NCBI GenBank assembly: GCA_944320885.1
Contig: CALUJE010000008.1
Coordinates: forward strand, 1-64,000
Reading direction: 5' to 3'
Source of the DNA: an uncultured Phocaeicola sp.
GTDB lineage: Bacteria > Bacteroidota > Bacteroidia > Bacteroidales > Bacteroidaceae
Length of the DNA stretch: 64,000 nucleotides
The translations under genes and the position numbers were made by a program. Within the stretch, counting starts at the first letter, position 1, and the number at the start of each line of letters is the position of its first letter. Below the pieces are notes generated by a model. The model did not search any database, had not been told where the DNA came from, and saw only the letters and a program-made list of their open reading frames with translations. This document shows positions 41,640-53,500 of the stretch, piece by piece.

Positions 41640-42743
41640 TTATTTATAAATCTCTTCGAGTTTCTTTATCAACTGCTCTGCACGCAGGTTTGAAGCAACT
41701 ACCTTACCGTCGGGACCAATCAGCAAAGTGGCCGGAATTGCCTTGATATAATAAATCTGTGCAGCTTCACATTTCCATGCTTTCAGGTCTGAAAGCTGGG
41801 GCCATGTCATACCCAGCTGTTTCACTGCACCCAACCATGCTTCCTTATTGTTATCAAGTGAAATACCTACAATCTCAAAACCTTTGGGGTGGAACTGCTC
41901 GTATGCCTTCTTCACATTCGGCATTTCTGCACGACAAGGACCACACCAGCTTGCCCAGAAATCAATCAGTACATAATTTCCTTTACCTACGTATTCAGAC
42001 AACTTGTGCATTTTTCCGTCCATATCGGCCATGGAGAAATCAATGAACTGTGCTCCTACGGCTTTACGTTTTTCGCCTTCAAGCATCTTGAATACAGAAA
42101 CCAGAAGGGCATCGTCTTTGTACTTGTAGTCTTTCAGGAAATTGTCGATAAAGTCTACTCCCAAAACTTCCATATAGTTGAATATGAAATAGGCGGGAAT
42201 CAGATTGTCCTTGTTCTCGGTAATTCCGTTTTTCAAAGCATCCATCTGACGTTTTGAAACCTGTTCCCATTCAGCATCCAGACGTTTTGCGATTGAATCA
42301 GGAAGCTGATTGTTGTATTTCTTGTAAAGCTCTTCTGCCTGCATCTGAATCTTGCGCTGATCCATACCACCCTGTTCGATGGCTTTTGTAATCTGCTGCA
42401 TACGGGCATTGGTTTCAGAACCTTCTACCGTAATGCCTTTGTCAATAGTAACCTTTATCGGTTCATTGTCGAGCACAAAAGCGGCAATTACGTTATAACC
42501 ATTGGCCGTAGCACAAACCGATGCCAACTTGGGCAATTGAGTAGTGCCTTGCATAACATACTGTCCGTTAACGCAAGCCGCACTGTCAATGGCCATCTTG
42601 TCTTCGATGGAGAACAGATAAACCTTTTCTACTTTCAGATTAGGATTATCGGTCTTGTTTTCAAAAGTTACCTTATAATTATTCTGTGCCATACCGGTCA
42701 CTGCACCGGCAAACATGCACAAACCTAAAAAAAATCTTTTCAT
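41640..42743 (-). CDS. TlpA-like thioredoxin with DUF4369 domain
   Basis: 367 residues with a signal peptide ([17 protein letters not shown]). Residues about 22-120 match the DUF4369 beta domain ([20 protein letters not shown]). The C-terminal part (about 230-367) is a TlpA/ResA thioredoxin fold with the redox motif [17 protein letters not shown] and the cis-Pro stretch [15 protein letters not shown]. It probably reduces disulfides or delivers thiol to a partner in the periplasm. It is the last gene of the SusC-SusD-DUF4843-PKD operon. Such proteins often lie beside SusCD pairs of unclear substrate in Bacteroidales. Confidence 0.85.
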   Translation of the reverse strand: MKRFFLGLCMFAGAVTGMAQNNYKVTFENKTDNPNLKVEKVYLFSIEDKMAIDSAACVNGQYVMQGTTQLPKLASVCATANGYNVIAAFVLDNEPIKVTIDKGITVEGSETNARMQQITKAIEQGGMDQRKIQMQAEELYKKYNNQLPDSIAKRLDAEWEQVSKRQMDALKNGITENKDNLIPAYFIFNYMEVLGVDFIDNFLKDYKYKDDALLVSVFKMLEGEKRKAVGAQFIDFSMADMDGKMHKLSEYVGKGNYVLIDFWASWCGPCRAEMPNVKKAYEQFHPKGFEIVGISLDNNKEAWLGAVKQLGMTWPQLSDLKAWKCEAAQIYYIKAIPATLLIGPDGKVVASNLRAEQLIKKLEEIYK

Positions 42744-42763
42744 TACCTTGTCTTTTTATAATG

Positions 42764-42793
42764 ACGAGGCAGGCCTGTAGCAGCGTGCCTCGT
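42764..42793 (-). other. Intercistronic hairpin between the PKD-like and TlpA genes
   Basis: ACGAGGCA (42764-42771) pairs with TGCCTCGT (42786-42793), an 8-bp stem with a 14-nt loop, in the 68-bp gap between two genes of one operon. There is no T-run, so it may be a processing or attenuation site, not a terminator. Confidence 0.4.
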
Positions 42794-42811
42794 TCAGTAG
42801 TATCAAAATTA

Positions 42812-44458
42812 TTAATGATTCAATTTATCACTGGTTGAAGTGTGTTGGCCAAGCTGACGTGCTTCAACTACCTTACCTCCTACATTTCCTTGATATTCAA
42901 GTGTCGGGAATTTAAGATTTGTAATATCATATACAAAGATGTCACCGTTTTCACATGCAAGGAACAGTTTGTTCATCTCATAGTATGCTACTGACATATA
43001 GCAGATGTCTGAAGTTACATCAACAGCAATCTCACCGTATGTGATATCCATGTATCCGAAGTTTGCATAAGCATTACGCTGTGCATAATATACTTTCTGA
43101 CCTTTGGTATAAATCATCGTTCTAGCCATGGTCTGTGCAGTTATCGGAGTACGAGAGTTTCCACTAGTAATAATCTGTGACTTTTCATCCAGCTTTATCG
43201 GAAGGTCAAATGAATTAAGCGTCCATTTACCAAGATCGGGTGTAAGTGTTGACGGATATACCAACATGTCGGCAACATGAGTCACTGATGAACCCGGTTG
43301 GTTGGATACGCAAGCAAATACCTGTGTTGCGTTCTTCAAATGATTGGCAGGACCTATGTACAGAATTTCAGTGCCTTCGGGGAAATCACAAACCTGTGAA
43401 CCATATGCCGGAGTTCCTTCCATACCGGCAACCTTGGTCTGATACAAAATTTCCTGAGTCTCTTGAGAACCTGAAACAATCTCAACAACGGCAGCCATCA
43501 CAAAACGACGGTTCTTTGCGTCGTAACCCGGAACAATACCGGCATACATGGCATTACCGAAGAACTTGATATCATATCCCTTGTCATCAATTTCATAAGG
43601 TTCCGTAAGGAACTTACCTCCCAAATAGTTAGGTGACATCACACGGGTATAAAGTTTACCGTCTTCAGACAACAGGAAGGTAGCCGGAGAAGAAAGATTA
43701 TCACGAGCCGGGTCAATATCAACACGCTGAACGGGTTTCAAACCGGCCGGAACTCCTTCAAGATAATGAACCGGATCTGTCAAGTCTGAATAGTATACAA
43801 GGTCTTCTGCATTCAACTCGTAAGCACATTCGTCTGTAATAACGGTAATGCTACCCTGAGTTCCGATGTGTTTATCGTATGCCCATGCCATGCTTACAGG
43901 CTTACCCGGAATAGACTGATTGTTATTGGTCTCTTCATATGCATTCTCTACAAGTGAATATGTAGAACCGGATATAAGCACATCGAGCTTGGTAGTATTG
44001 TTCTTATCGATCATCAGAATCCAGTCACCACTGGAATAGCGGGGATAGAAGAATACCTGGAACTTTTTCATGTATTTCACACCGGTTGATTTCTCAACAA
44101 TATTGAAAGTTCCATATGTTCCAGCATGACCACTTACGGTAAATGATGTGATACCGGCACGGTTCATCAACTCACGGGTATCAATGGTAAGATTGATTCC
44201 TTCGCCTACAATTTTATTGTTAACCTCCCATTCATAGGTAACTTCTTCTGCACGCTGCAAAGAGTCAGTATCCCAAACAAAAAGATTCTCACCTACCAAG
44301 GTCACTTCACGTGCGTCATATGCATAGAATGACGGAACACTTGAAGCATTAAGCCAATGAGGAGGGTTGGTTTCACTATAATCATAGTTTCCTTCATCCT
44401 TAAAGCAGGAAGTCAGGCACAACAAGACTCCCAATAATAGATATGTTATCTTTTTCAT
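42812..44458 (-). CDS. PKD-like surface lipoprotein
   Basis: 548 residues with a lipobox (GVLLCLTSCFKDEG, Cys about 18), so a lipoprotein likely to be surface-exposed. Residues about 25-140 form a PKD-like immunoglobulin fold (EVTYEWEVNNKIVGEGINLT). The rest resembles a beta-propeller in its repeated strand pattern (ITVITDECAYELNAEDLVYY; CDFPEGTEILYIGPANHLK). It follows the SusD and DUF4843 genes and likely binds or presents the same substrate as the SusC channel. I know the SusCD-DUF4843-PKD order from other Bacteroides; the ligand is not established. Confidence 0.72.
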   Translation of the reverse strand: MKKITYLLLGVLLCLTSCFKDEGNYDYSETNPPHWLNASSVPSFYAYDAREVTLVGENLFVWDTDSLQRAEEVTYEWEVNNKIVGEGINLTIDTRELMNRAGITSFTVSGHAGTYGTFNIVEKSTGVKYMKKFQVFFYPRYSSGDWILMIDKNNTTKLDVLISGSTYSLVENAYEETNNNQSIPGKPVSMAWAYDKHIGTQGSITVITDECAYELNAEDLVYYSDLTDPVHYLEGVPAGLKPVQRVDIDPARDNLSSPATFLLSEDGKLYTRVMSPNYLGGKFLTEPYEIDDKGYDIKFFGNAMYAGIVPGYDAKNRRFVMAAVVEIVSGSQETQEILYQTKVAGMEGTPAYGSQVCDFPEGTEILYIGPANHLKNATQVFACVSNQPGSSVTHVADMLVYPSTLTPDLGKWTLNSFDLPIKLDEKSQIITSGNSRTPITAQTMARTMIYTKGQKVYYAQRNAYANFGYMDITYGEIAVDVTSDICYMSVAYYEMNKLFLACENGDIFVYDITNLKFPTLEYQGNVGGKVVEARQLGQHTSTSDKLNH

Positions 44459-44495
44459 AATTTTCTAATTTTAAAAGTATGCAATTTTAATTCCA

Positions 44496-45245
44496 TTATA
44501 CCGGAACTGTCATCTCACCATTCTCATCTTCTGTAGGATGCTGTATCAACCATTTCTTGAAGTCAAGAGCCAGCTTACGTGCCAAAGTAGGATTGTCCTT
44601 AATCATTGTTCCATCCAGACTGTAAGCACCTTCTACATTTTCAAGGAAGGTCTTGTATTTCTTGGCACTGTACTCACCAAGCAGATAAGTATCTACTTCC
44701 TTGCTCCACCATTCCGGCTTAACAGGGTCTTGCATTACACGAATAATGGCACGTGAACGTTCTGTCTGACCGACTTTCACTTCACTGTTCGGAACCAGTT
44801 CAACAACCAGTCTGTAACCGTCTTTCATGGTTTCAAGACGTTCGCTGCGGTTTAACTGAATCTGAATGGTATCGGTGATGGCAATAGCGTCATCAGCTAC
44901 CGGACGAGCGCGGAATACGTATTCATCCTGCAATGTATATTCATTGGGAAGAGCTGTTGTCATATCATCTACAACACGCAACTGGAAATGCTGGTCTTTT
45001 TCAAGCTGACGGCCAGACATTACAAGTACAACATCGGCATATACACTCTGATCGGTTTCCTTTGCAAAAAAGAATGTAGTCATGGTAGAATCGGCCTTCT
45101 CTGTTCCGGGAGATACAGCATCTTTCCAGAACTTCTCAAAATATATGAAATGTTCTGTTCCGAAGACTTCAATATCACGTTCTTCACAGGATGTAATACC
45201 TAAAAACATTCCTAAAACAAATGCTATATATATAATCTTTTTCAT
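44496..45245 (-). CDS. DUF4843-type lipoprotein
   Basis: 249 residues with a lipobox (GMFLGITSCEERDIEV, Cys about 20). The body is a predicted beta-sandwich (EHFIYFEKFWKDAV; VYADVVLVMSGRQLEKDQHF), followed by a mixed region. It lies 21 bp after SusD and is read with it. DUF4843 proteins regularly accompany this type of SusCD pair, but no enzymatic motif is visible. Confidence 0.72.
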   Translation of the reverse strand: MKKIIYIAFVLGMFLGITSCEERDIEVFGTEHFIYFEKFWKDAVSPGTEKADSTMTTFFFAKETDQSVYADVVLVMSGRQLEKDQHFQLRVVDDMTTALPNEYTLQDEYVFRARPVADDAIAITDTIQIQLNRSERLETMKDGYRLVVELVPNSEVKVGQTERSRAIIRVMQDPVKPEWWSKEVDTYLLGEYSAKKYKTFLENVEGAYSLDGTMIKDNPTLARKLALDFKKWLIQHPTEDENGEMTVPV

Positions 45246-45266
45246 AAAATGTCTTGTTTATTAGAT

Positions 45267-46928
45267 TTACATATTCTGATTGTCAGGAATTGGCAACATA
45301 TACTCTGACTTATTGAGCTTTCTTGCAGCTTCTCCTGATTTAACAACAACTTTTGCACCTAAACGTTTGTACAGATAGAAGAGCTGGCCTTCTGAAATCC
45401 ATTCTCTTTGTGCATCGCGAATCATATCAGCAAGGAATCCGTCTAAAGAATTCTTGGTGTTCAATGGATACTCGAAACTGTAAAGGCCACGTCTTTCACG
45501 AATCTGACGAAGGATTTCATATGCATCCTCATACTGTCCGATACGGGCATAATGCTCTGCCATGATATAACGCATCTCTGTAGCACGGATAATAGGAAGA
45601 AGCTGTGCATTCTTGTCACGCACTGTTTCGTCTTCACTGCAATACCACTTGGTTGTCAGACGATACGGACTGTTAGGATATCCTTCTTCTGCTCCACCGT
45701 CATCATGAAATCTGTTATATTCCGGAGTAAACATCTGGAACTTACAACGGTAATCGGCATTGTGTTCATCGTTTCCGTCTGTATTGAGGAATATGCTCTG
45801 ACCCTTAATATCTACTGTCAGCCATTGTGAGTTACCAAACTGTGAATTGGATGATTCCTTGTAGAAATAATTACTCAAATTATAATCTTCATAAGACTCT
45901 TCGTTATAAAGAGCAAATATCAGATTGGATACTACTTTTACATCGGTACGTTTTTCAACATTTATCTGTGAACTGATGGTATACCAGTCATCGGCTGTAA
46001 ACATTTCGTAAGTCTGTCCCTGATAACCTTCAGCCTTGAATTCCATTACATTCTTAGCACATTGAAAAGCAAGTTCGTCTTCACCCATATATTGGTATAC
46101 ACGTGCCAAAAGAGCCTCGATATTATAGTAATTCAAACGATATCCGCGACCCAGATAAAAATCATCCAAAGTCTTCTCACTGCCTGCACCTTCCATATTA
46201 TAGTCAAGCTGTCCGTAGAAACGGGCATTTGCCGAAGAGTTAACACTCATACCCAACATGGTAGAATCGAAATGTAAAGTCAGTTCCTGTGCTTTCTTGA
46301 AGTCGGCCACAACTTTTTCAAGGAATGGCTTAACCTCGATGGCTTCGGGCTGGATATTCGGATAAGTTTCTACATAAGGCAGATATTTACCGGTTTCATT
46401 TTCTACAGGAGCCGGAGCAAACAAACGGCACAAGTCAAAGTGCATGAGAGCACGGCAAGCATAAGCCTCTCCCAGAATCATATCACGCTCCATTGCACCC
46501 TCGGCAAACTTATCGAGGTTTTTCTCTGCCTGAAGAGTCTGAATCAGGTTATTGGCATTGGCTATCACATTATAACCGTCTTTCCACAAAGCATCAATGG
46601 TTCCGCGCAAAGAAGTGTTGTAATAGTTGAATTTACGTGCCTCAATATACTGTAAACTTGAACTGCTTTCACCGCTTCCTGTATACCAGTCCCAGGAATA
46701 TTGGCAAGACATACAGTCAACAAGACCAAATTGCATCTCTCTACCATACAAGTTGGCAGAAGTCATGGCTTTATAGATTCCGCTCAACATGGAACGGTAA
46801 CCATCGCCGGTTTCAGTCAGTTTGTCATTTGTGGCCTGGCCGTCGGGCTCAATGTCCAACCAGTCTGAACATGAGCTGAATGAGAATACAGCCAAAAAGA
46901 AGAAGATATGTAGATAAATCTTTTTCAT
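45267..46928 (-). CDS. SusD/RagB-family substrate-binding lipoprotein
   Basis: 553 residues with a lipobox (AVFSFSSCSDWLDIEPDG, Cys about 20). The start DWLDIEPDGQATNDKL and LLSGIYKAM-like helices are standard for SusD; the TPR-rich fold continues with AYACRALMHFDLCRLFAP, and the C terminus has IRATEMRYIMAEHYARIG. It sits as a lid on the SusC channel and binds the ligand. The gene lies 13 bp after SusC. Confidence 0.9.
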   Translation of the reverse strand: MKKIYLHIFFFLAVFSFSSCSDWLDIEPDGQATNDKLTETGDGYRSMLSGIYKAMTSANLYGREMQFGLVDCMSCQYSWDWYTGSGESSSSLQYIEARKFNYYNTSLRGTIDALWKDGYNVIANANNLIQTLQAEKNLDKFAEGAMERDMILGEAYACRALMHFDLCRLFAPAPVENETGKYLPYVETYPNIQPEAIEVKPFLEKVVADFKKAQELTLHFDSTMLGMSVNSSANARFYGQLDYNMEGAGSEKTLDDFYLGRGYRLNYYNIEALLARVYQYMGEDELAFQCAKNVMEFKAEGYQGQTYEMFTADDWYTISSQINVEKRTDVKVVSNLIFALYNEESYEDYNLSNYFYKESSNSQFGNSQWLTVDIKGQSIFLNTDGNDEHNADYRCKFQMFTPEYNRFHDDGGAEEGYPNSPYRLTTKWYCSEDETVRDKNAQLLPIIRATEMRYIMAEHYARIGQYEDAYEILRQIRERRGLYSFEYPLNTKNSLDGFLADMIRDAQREWISEGQLFYLYKRLGAKVVVKSGEAARKLNKSEYMLPIPDNQNM

Positions 46929-46941
46929 AAAATCATATTAA

Positions 46942-49900
46942 TTAAAAGCCTAAGCTTAGTGTGAAACTATAATTTTTTGCATACGGATAGCTTGTTCCGC
47001 GTTCCTCGCGAATCAAAGACCAACGTGCGATGTCATTTGCATTGAAACGAAGGCCCAATGAAGTCAAATACAACTTCTTGGCAACGTCCTGACTGAAATC
47101 ATATCCAAAAGACAAGCCGCTGAATGACAGATAATCGTTGTCCTGAACAAAACGTGAAGTCGGTTGAGTTTCAACATTCATCTTCATGTCATAGTAAGGA
47201 GCGAGGTCACCCGGACGTTTCCAACGGTCGGTCAATACACGACGGTCAACGTTGCTTCCTTCGATATCAGCTTCTTCTACTTTGGTCAACAAGGTTTCAT
47301 TATAGCTTTGAGAACCTACTGAATACAGGAATGTAGTATTCAAATAGAATCCTTTCCATCCGATATTGATACCGAATGAACCTTGTGCCTTAGGACTTGT
47401 ATCACCGCAAACAACAAGGTCGGCTGAGTTCCATGTATTGGTTATAGTTCCATCACGTTTCACAAACAATTCCTTACCGGTAGAGGGGTCAATACCCAAA
47501 GATGGTACTGCATAGATAGCAGTTGTTGAAGCACCTACATAATACTGAGTCAAAGGAATGGTTTTCAACTCGCTGTATTCTGCCTTATTGGCATCTTCAC
47601 CTTTTCCTGCATAAAATTCCTGAACACGACGGTTGTATTCTTCTGCTTCCTGACCTAACGCTGTGATACGGTTCTTGTTTCCGGCTATGGTTGCGTTAAT
47701 GGCAACAGTCCAGTCACGGTCCTGATAAGGAACAACGTTCAACTTGATTTCATAACCCTTGTTAAGAATTGTACCGGCGTTGGTATAATAGGTTTCGAAA
47801 CCGGAAGAGGTACGGATATTCAACTGTGACAACTGGTCGGTTGTTTCCTTACGGTAGTAATCGGCTTCGATAGACAAACGGCGGTTGAACAGCTCAACCA
47901 TAATACCGATATCCCATGTTCCGGTCTTTTCCCATGTCAATGACGGGTTACCCAACGCCATCAAGGTATTGGCCGGAGTTGAATAATACCAGTCTTCTGA
48001 TGTCTGATAAGTAGATACGGCTGCATATGACGGGAAACTTACGTTACCGGTAACACCGTATGTTGCTCTCAGACGCAATGTATTGATAAATTCATTGTTG
48101 CGCAGGAACTCATAATTATGAATGTTGATACCCAAACCGGCTGACCAGAACGGTGCATAGCGGTCATCTTTTCCGAATTTTGAAGAACCATCCATACGGA
48201 ATGAGAAGTCGGCCAGATAAATATCATCATAAGAATAGTTCAATGCTCCCAGATAACCAATCAAACGGTCTTCGTTAATGGCTACATTGGTCTTGTCGGG
48301 CTGATCGGCTGCATAGTTAGGTGAATGCAGGTTACTCAACTGGAAACCACGATAGAGAATATTGGTTGTGCGGCTTCTGTTCTGCTGGGCATTGATACCG
48401 GCAGTGGCATTGATAAAGTGTTTGCCGAAAGACTTATTGAAATAAAGCAAAGAGTTCAAGTTCCAGTTGTAAGAATAGTCATTGGTAGTTTGCAATGTAC
48501 CTTTTTCCTTACTTGGAGACTCTGCAAAGCTTGGATCTTTAGGATCTGTGTAAGATTCTGCATCCGAATCGGTACGGGTAACAGAGAACTGGGTTTTCCA
48601 GTTAAATGCTCCACCGAAATCTACATTGATACTTAAGTTATTGGTCAAGTCGGTCAAAGTAGTTCGGCCGGAATAACTTCCCAGATATTTAGCCTGATAC
48701 AATGGATTGGCCACATTGTTGGATGATTTCAAGGTTTCAAGCAACTGTCCGTTATCATCATAAGGTGCCCAATATGGCTTCAAGGAAGCATAAGTAGAGA
48801 AATTACCATAAGGAGAGTTTTCTGATTCGGTAACTGTATAGGTAACCTGATTCATTACCTGCAACCATTTGTTGTAACGGTAATCCAAGGTCAAGCCTGC
48901 ACCGTATACATCACGGTATGAACCTTTCATTGCTCCATTATGGGTATTGTAGTTCAAATCGACGCTATAACGTATAGACTCAACACCACCAGACAAATTC
49001 AAACTGTGACTGTGGTTGAATGCATTACGAACCGGCTGAGCCAACCAGTCTGTTCTTACACCGCGACGTACCTCATTCAAGAGGTCATTGTAACGAATAT
49101 CATGGTCTTTCTGAGTTGAAGGATTATCAGAAACGAACAACCCTGCCAAACGCTCAACTTCAAGCATTTCTGAGGCACTACACAAATTGTAATCTGACAA
49201 GTCAGGGAATTCAGCTCCGAATGTACCGTTATACATCACGCGCAGTTCACCGGGTTTCGGTGCAACGGTTGTTACTACAACCACACCATTGGCAGCACGC
49301 GAACCATAAAGAGCGGTAGCAGCAGCATCCTTCAAAATAGTCATACTTTCGATACGGTTGATATCCATATCGTAGATTTTCTGAACATCTACCTCAAAGC
49401 CGTCCAAAATGAAAATCGGCAAGTTCGGGTTATCAGCCAAATTAGTACGTTGTGAACGACGTGCAGACTCTACATCCAGACCACGGTTCATACCGATACT
49501 ACTTTCACCACGAATAGTAAATTCAGGCAGATTGTTAGGGTCAGAACCCCAAAGATTGGCATCTTTCAAACGGAACGAAGGCTCAAATGCCTGCAAAGCG
49601 GCAATCGCGTTCTTGTTGTTAGTCTTCAACAACTCATCCTTCGTAACCACAGTGGCATTTCCGGTAAAAGCATTTTTCTTCAGTTGCTGGTATCCGGTAA
49701 CCACAATCTCGTCAATAGCCGTATTACTTTTCAACGTAACTGAATAATGCTCCTTCTTGGTAAGCGAAATTTCTTTCGCCTCATAACCTACATAAGAAAC
49801 AACCAATGTTTTGGCACCGGCTGGAATCATGATTGAGAAGTTACCGTCCAAATCGGCTATAACACCTGATTGGGCAGCACCCTTCACATAAACTGTTGCA

Positions 49901-50116
49901 CCAGGCAGCGTTTCGCCATCCGATCCATAAACCACACCTGTAACCTTACGCACGTCCTGATTCTGATTTGGAGCAGGTACTTGCTGGGTGGAATTTAAAT
50001 TTACAAAACTACCCCCCCGTTGCTGGAGAAGCCATTGATATTTGAGCTGCAAGCACACAACTTGCGAACAAAAATGGGCGTTTTACGACGCTCCACAATT
50101 TTTTGTCCTCTCTCAT
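46942..50116 (-). CDS. SusC/RagA TonB-dependent outer-membrane transporter, frameshifted at a G7 run
   Basis: The main frame encodes about 1,038 residues: a carboxypeptidase-like domain (VTGVVYGSDGETLPGATVYV), a plug (EIVVTGYQQLKKNAFTGNAT; LKDAAATALYGSRAANGVVV) and a beta-barrel ending YSFTLSLGF. This frame starts only from an implausible internal ATG (50058) with no signal peptide. The ATG at 50116 gives a normal signal peptide (MREDKKLWSVVKRPFLFASC...) but stops at TAG (50009-50011) after a run of seven G (plus strand C7, 50012-50018). Removing one G would join the two into a full-length transporter. Either this is a sequencing error or the gene is switched by slippage. The protein would act with the SusD lid in the outer membrane. 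Confidence 0.85.
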
Positions 50117-50210
50117 AAATGAATAGATTTAGATTAAAAAAATAAACATAAATAAAATTCTCTCACCTTAAAAAAAGTATTTTTTACGATTCCTTCTTCT
50201 CGATGATGTA

Positions 50211-50218
50211 CAAAAGTA
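50211..50218 (-). promoter_or_regulatory. -7 box for the SusC/SusD operon
   Basis: Minus strand TACTTTTG, a perfect TAnnTTTG. Transcription would begin near 50205 and leave a leader of about 90 nt. A TTG lies 15 bp upstream, closer than usual for a -33 element. Confidence 0.6.
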
Positions 50219-50388
50219 TAATATTATAAGAAACAATATAAAATTTATTTCTTAAAATATTCCCCTAATAGACCATATTTTACATTTATTAACCAATACC
50301 GGCTAAGATAGATATTATTTTGAGATTTAAACATGGCATTTTGCAAACTTTCAATCTAAAACTTGAATATTTTTATCCGTAAAAAAAG

Positions 50389-50426
50389 AGCCGTATCGAC
50401 ACCTGAAAACAGGGTTCAATACGGCT
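50389..50426 (-). terminator. Terminator of the pectin GH operon
   Basis: AGCCGTAT (50389-50396) pairs with ATACGGCT (50419-50426); an inner CCTG/CAGG stem lies in the loop. On the minus strand a run of T follows. It ends the six-gene unit and separates it from the SusC operon. Confidence 0.78.
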
Positions 50427-50525
50427 TTTTTACGTTTTTTAGTTACGATTCGTAACTTTACTTATATCCGTTTAATTCTTAATACAGTTTTTTGTACTAA
50501 AACAAATTAAACTAAATTTTATTTC

Positions 50526-53500
50526 TTATTTATTCAAATCAATCACATCGTGTTTGATACGCTGACGGCGCCATGTATAAACTACATGTATCTTTCCATC
50601 TGAAGCCTGTATTATTGCCGGATAAGAATATTGGCTCACCGGACTGTCTTCCAGGGTTACTACATGTTTCCATACTATACCGTCAGAAGAGACTGCTATG
50701 CTTAACGGCGTACGCGCTCCCTTCGGTGTACCCGGAATGGTTTCAAAGTTATTGTATGCCATGACATGACGTCCGTCGGCCAAAGTGACTGCATCTATTC
50801 CGGAGTTGTTGCTCTCAATATCAAGCAAGGTCACCTTGCTCCAGGTTTCACCGTTATCACTGCTCCAGCTTGTAGCAATTTTTGCATTACGGGTACGGCA
50901 AACTACCTGAAGACGGCCGTCCTTGTGGCGCAATATGGCAGGCTGTATGCAATAGATGGGTTTGACACCTTCGCCTTTGATGGCCTCACCGGCTTCCATA
51001 TCATCTTCTGCCTTTACGCCCGGCTTGCGCAATTGGGTGGGAACCGAAAGTTCAGCCTCAACAGGGCCAACCTTACGCCAGGTCTTACCCTTGTCATCGG
51101 ATATCTCAAAATGGATTTTCCATCCGTTGCCTTCGGTACTGCTCGGACAGATAATGCGTCCGTTTACATATTCAGGCTTGTTTTTTGACGGCCCCAGAAA
51201 ACCTTCGGGCATAGCTTCGGGTCTGCTCCAGGTTTTTCCGCCGTCTTTTGAACGAAGCAGATAGGCTTTCCAGTCGCCCACGCTCTTACCAACCTTGTAA
51301 AACAGCAGCAGTTCACCTTTCTTTTCCGGAATCTGGAACAATACGGGATTCCAGCAAGCCTTACGTTCCGTAGCGCTGATGACCCCATCGGCCACCTTTA
51401 CAGGGGCAGTCCATTCCGTACTTCCTTTCGGCTTGCGGCTTACCCAGATACATACATCCGGATTACGCTCGCGGGTTCCGCCAAAATAGGTAGCTACCAG
51501 ATCGCCTTTCGGTGTTTCGGCAATACTTGCCGAATGGGCTTGTGGAAAAGGTGCAGACTCATACAGGAAATGTGATTCAACTATGCAGGGAGATTCCTTT
51601 CCTGCTGAAGGGTTCAAGGCTACAGACAAGTGATAGGTACCGGAAGCTACACGCCATACGGTACTGTTTCCTTCATGACGCACAAAGGTTATGTTGGCAT
51701 CCTTAACGGCTTTTTCATCGGTAACAGGCAGATATACCAATGCGGTAGTATTGCACGGTACGGTAATATCCCAGTCAAGGTGCATCAGGTTCTTTTTCCA
51801 GTTACTTGTCACCTTTCCATAAGGAGTAACATAGGAAGCATTGATATAACTCAGTTCGTCGATAGAGAAATCCGGCTTCATAATGATTTCCTTATATCCG
51901 GGTTTGGCAGGAGAAATACCGGCAAGGTCACGATAACACCATGAAAGCAGGTCGCCCAGCAGCATCACGTGGTTTCCGCTGTTCATCTTGGCACTGGCGG
52001 TATCACCGTTCCAAAGTTCCCAGATGGTAGTAGCACCGTTTTCAATCATGTATCCCCAGCTTGGATAGGTTTTGTTGGATGCAAGCAGGAATGCCACATC
52101 ACCTCTTCCCATGCGGGTAAGTTCACGCATCAGCCATTGCACGCCAATCACACCGCAGCTGATATGTCCCTTGTTGGTAGTGATGATGGAAGTAATGACG
52201 TTCTTACATACCTCATCACGATATTGTGCAGGAACCATGTCAAATGCCAGCGGAAGAATATTGGCAGTCACTGTATTGTTTCCATAGAATATGCTGTCAG
52301 GATAAAGCATATGTCCCGGAGCCTGTGATGTACCTTTCTTCACGGTAAGGTATGCCTTGTTGAAATTATCAAGTACTGTAGCAGCTTCTTTCTGATAAGC
52401 TTCAGCATCGGCGTCACGGTTGAGCAGGTGTGCAAACTTGGTAAGCATCTGCAGCATCTTGTAATAATAAGAGGTAGCAATCAGTCCGCCATCCGTTTTA
52501 CGGGCAGGGTCCTGACTGTGGATAAGTTCGAGTGATTCGGGCGGTACGCACCAGTCACCATACTTATCCTTACGGATAATTCCGTCTTCCTCCATGTAAA
52601 CATCGCGCATGTGATGCATCCACTTCACGATGGCATCGTAATTCTTGCGTATCGGCTCAATGTTGCCATACTGTTCATAAAGCATGTCACAGATAACCGG
52701 CAGTGCAGAAGGCCATGTCATGCCATCGGTATAATAATTCCAGAATGCCGGAGCCACATCGGGAATACATCCGTCTTCACGCTGTGCTTCACGGATATCG
52801 TCCATCCATTTGGCATACAGCTGTCCGTTGTTGAACAGGAAGCTTTCACCCCATGAACCCATCGGACGGTCGCCCAACCAGGGCTGACGTTCGTTACGTT
52901 GCGGACAGTCTACCGGCAAACCTTTATAGTTGCTGGCAATACCCCACCATGCATTCTGGTAAACACGGTTCAATACGGCATTGGAACATTCAAAGGTTCC
53001 GTGTGTTTCCATCTCATCAAAAATAAGCTCTGCCACAAAATCAGACAACTGAGGATTCTTGTATCCGGTCAGTTCTATGTAGCGGAATCCGTGATAAGAG
53101 AAACGTGCAGACCATTCACGTCCGTTCTCCTTACCGTTGCATATATAAGTATCCGTGCTGCGTGCATCACGGAAGTTTTCAAGTTTCAGATTTTTTCCGT
53201 CAGCAGTCAGCAATTCGGAATAACGCATTCTGATGGTATCGCCCGAAGCTCCTCCACGTACTTTCATACGCACCCATCCGGCCATGTTCTGTCCGAAGTC
53301 AACAATATAACGGTCACCATACTGCTTGATGGATACAGCCTTCACTTCTTTCATCACTTTCATGTTGGGCGCCTGTGCTCCATGCAGGTTACCATAAGGG
53401 ATGGCTACACGCTGTGCCAGATTCCACTTGCTGTCATCATAGCCAACAACAGTCCAGTTGCCCAGTTCCTTGCGTGCATCATACTCCTCTCCGTCATATT

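Larger units (their letters stand above)
50117..50525. other. AT-rich intergenic region between susC and the GH operon
   Basis: No gene is seen. It holds the -7 box for SusC (50211-50218) and, further right, the terminator of the GH operon (50389-50426). The -33 position for SusC is poor. The two minus-strand operons are therefore separated. Confidence 0.6.

Noticed and set aside
50526..51600. True sialidase activity for the BNR domain
   Set aside because: The FRIP arginine motif is absent, so I describe only a sialidase-like propeller.
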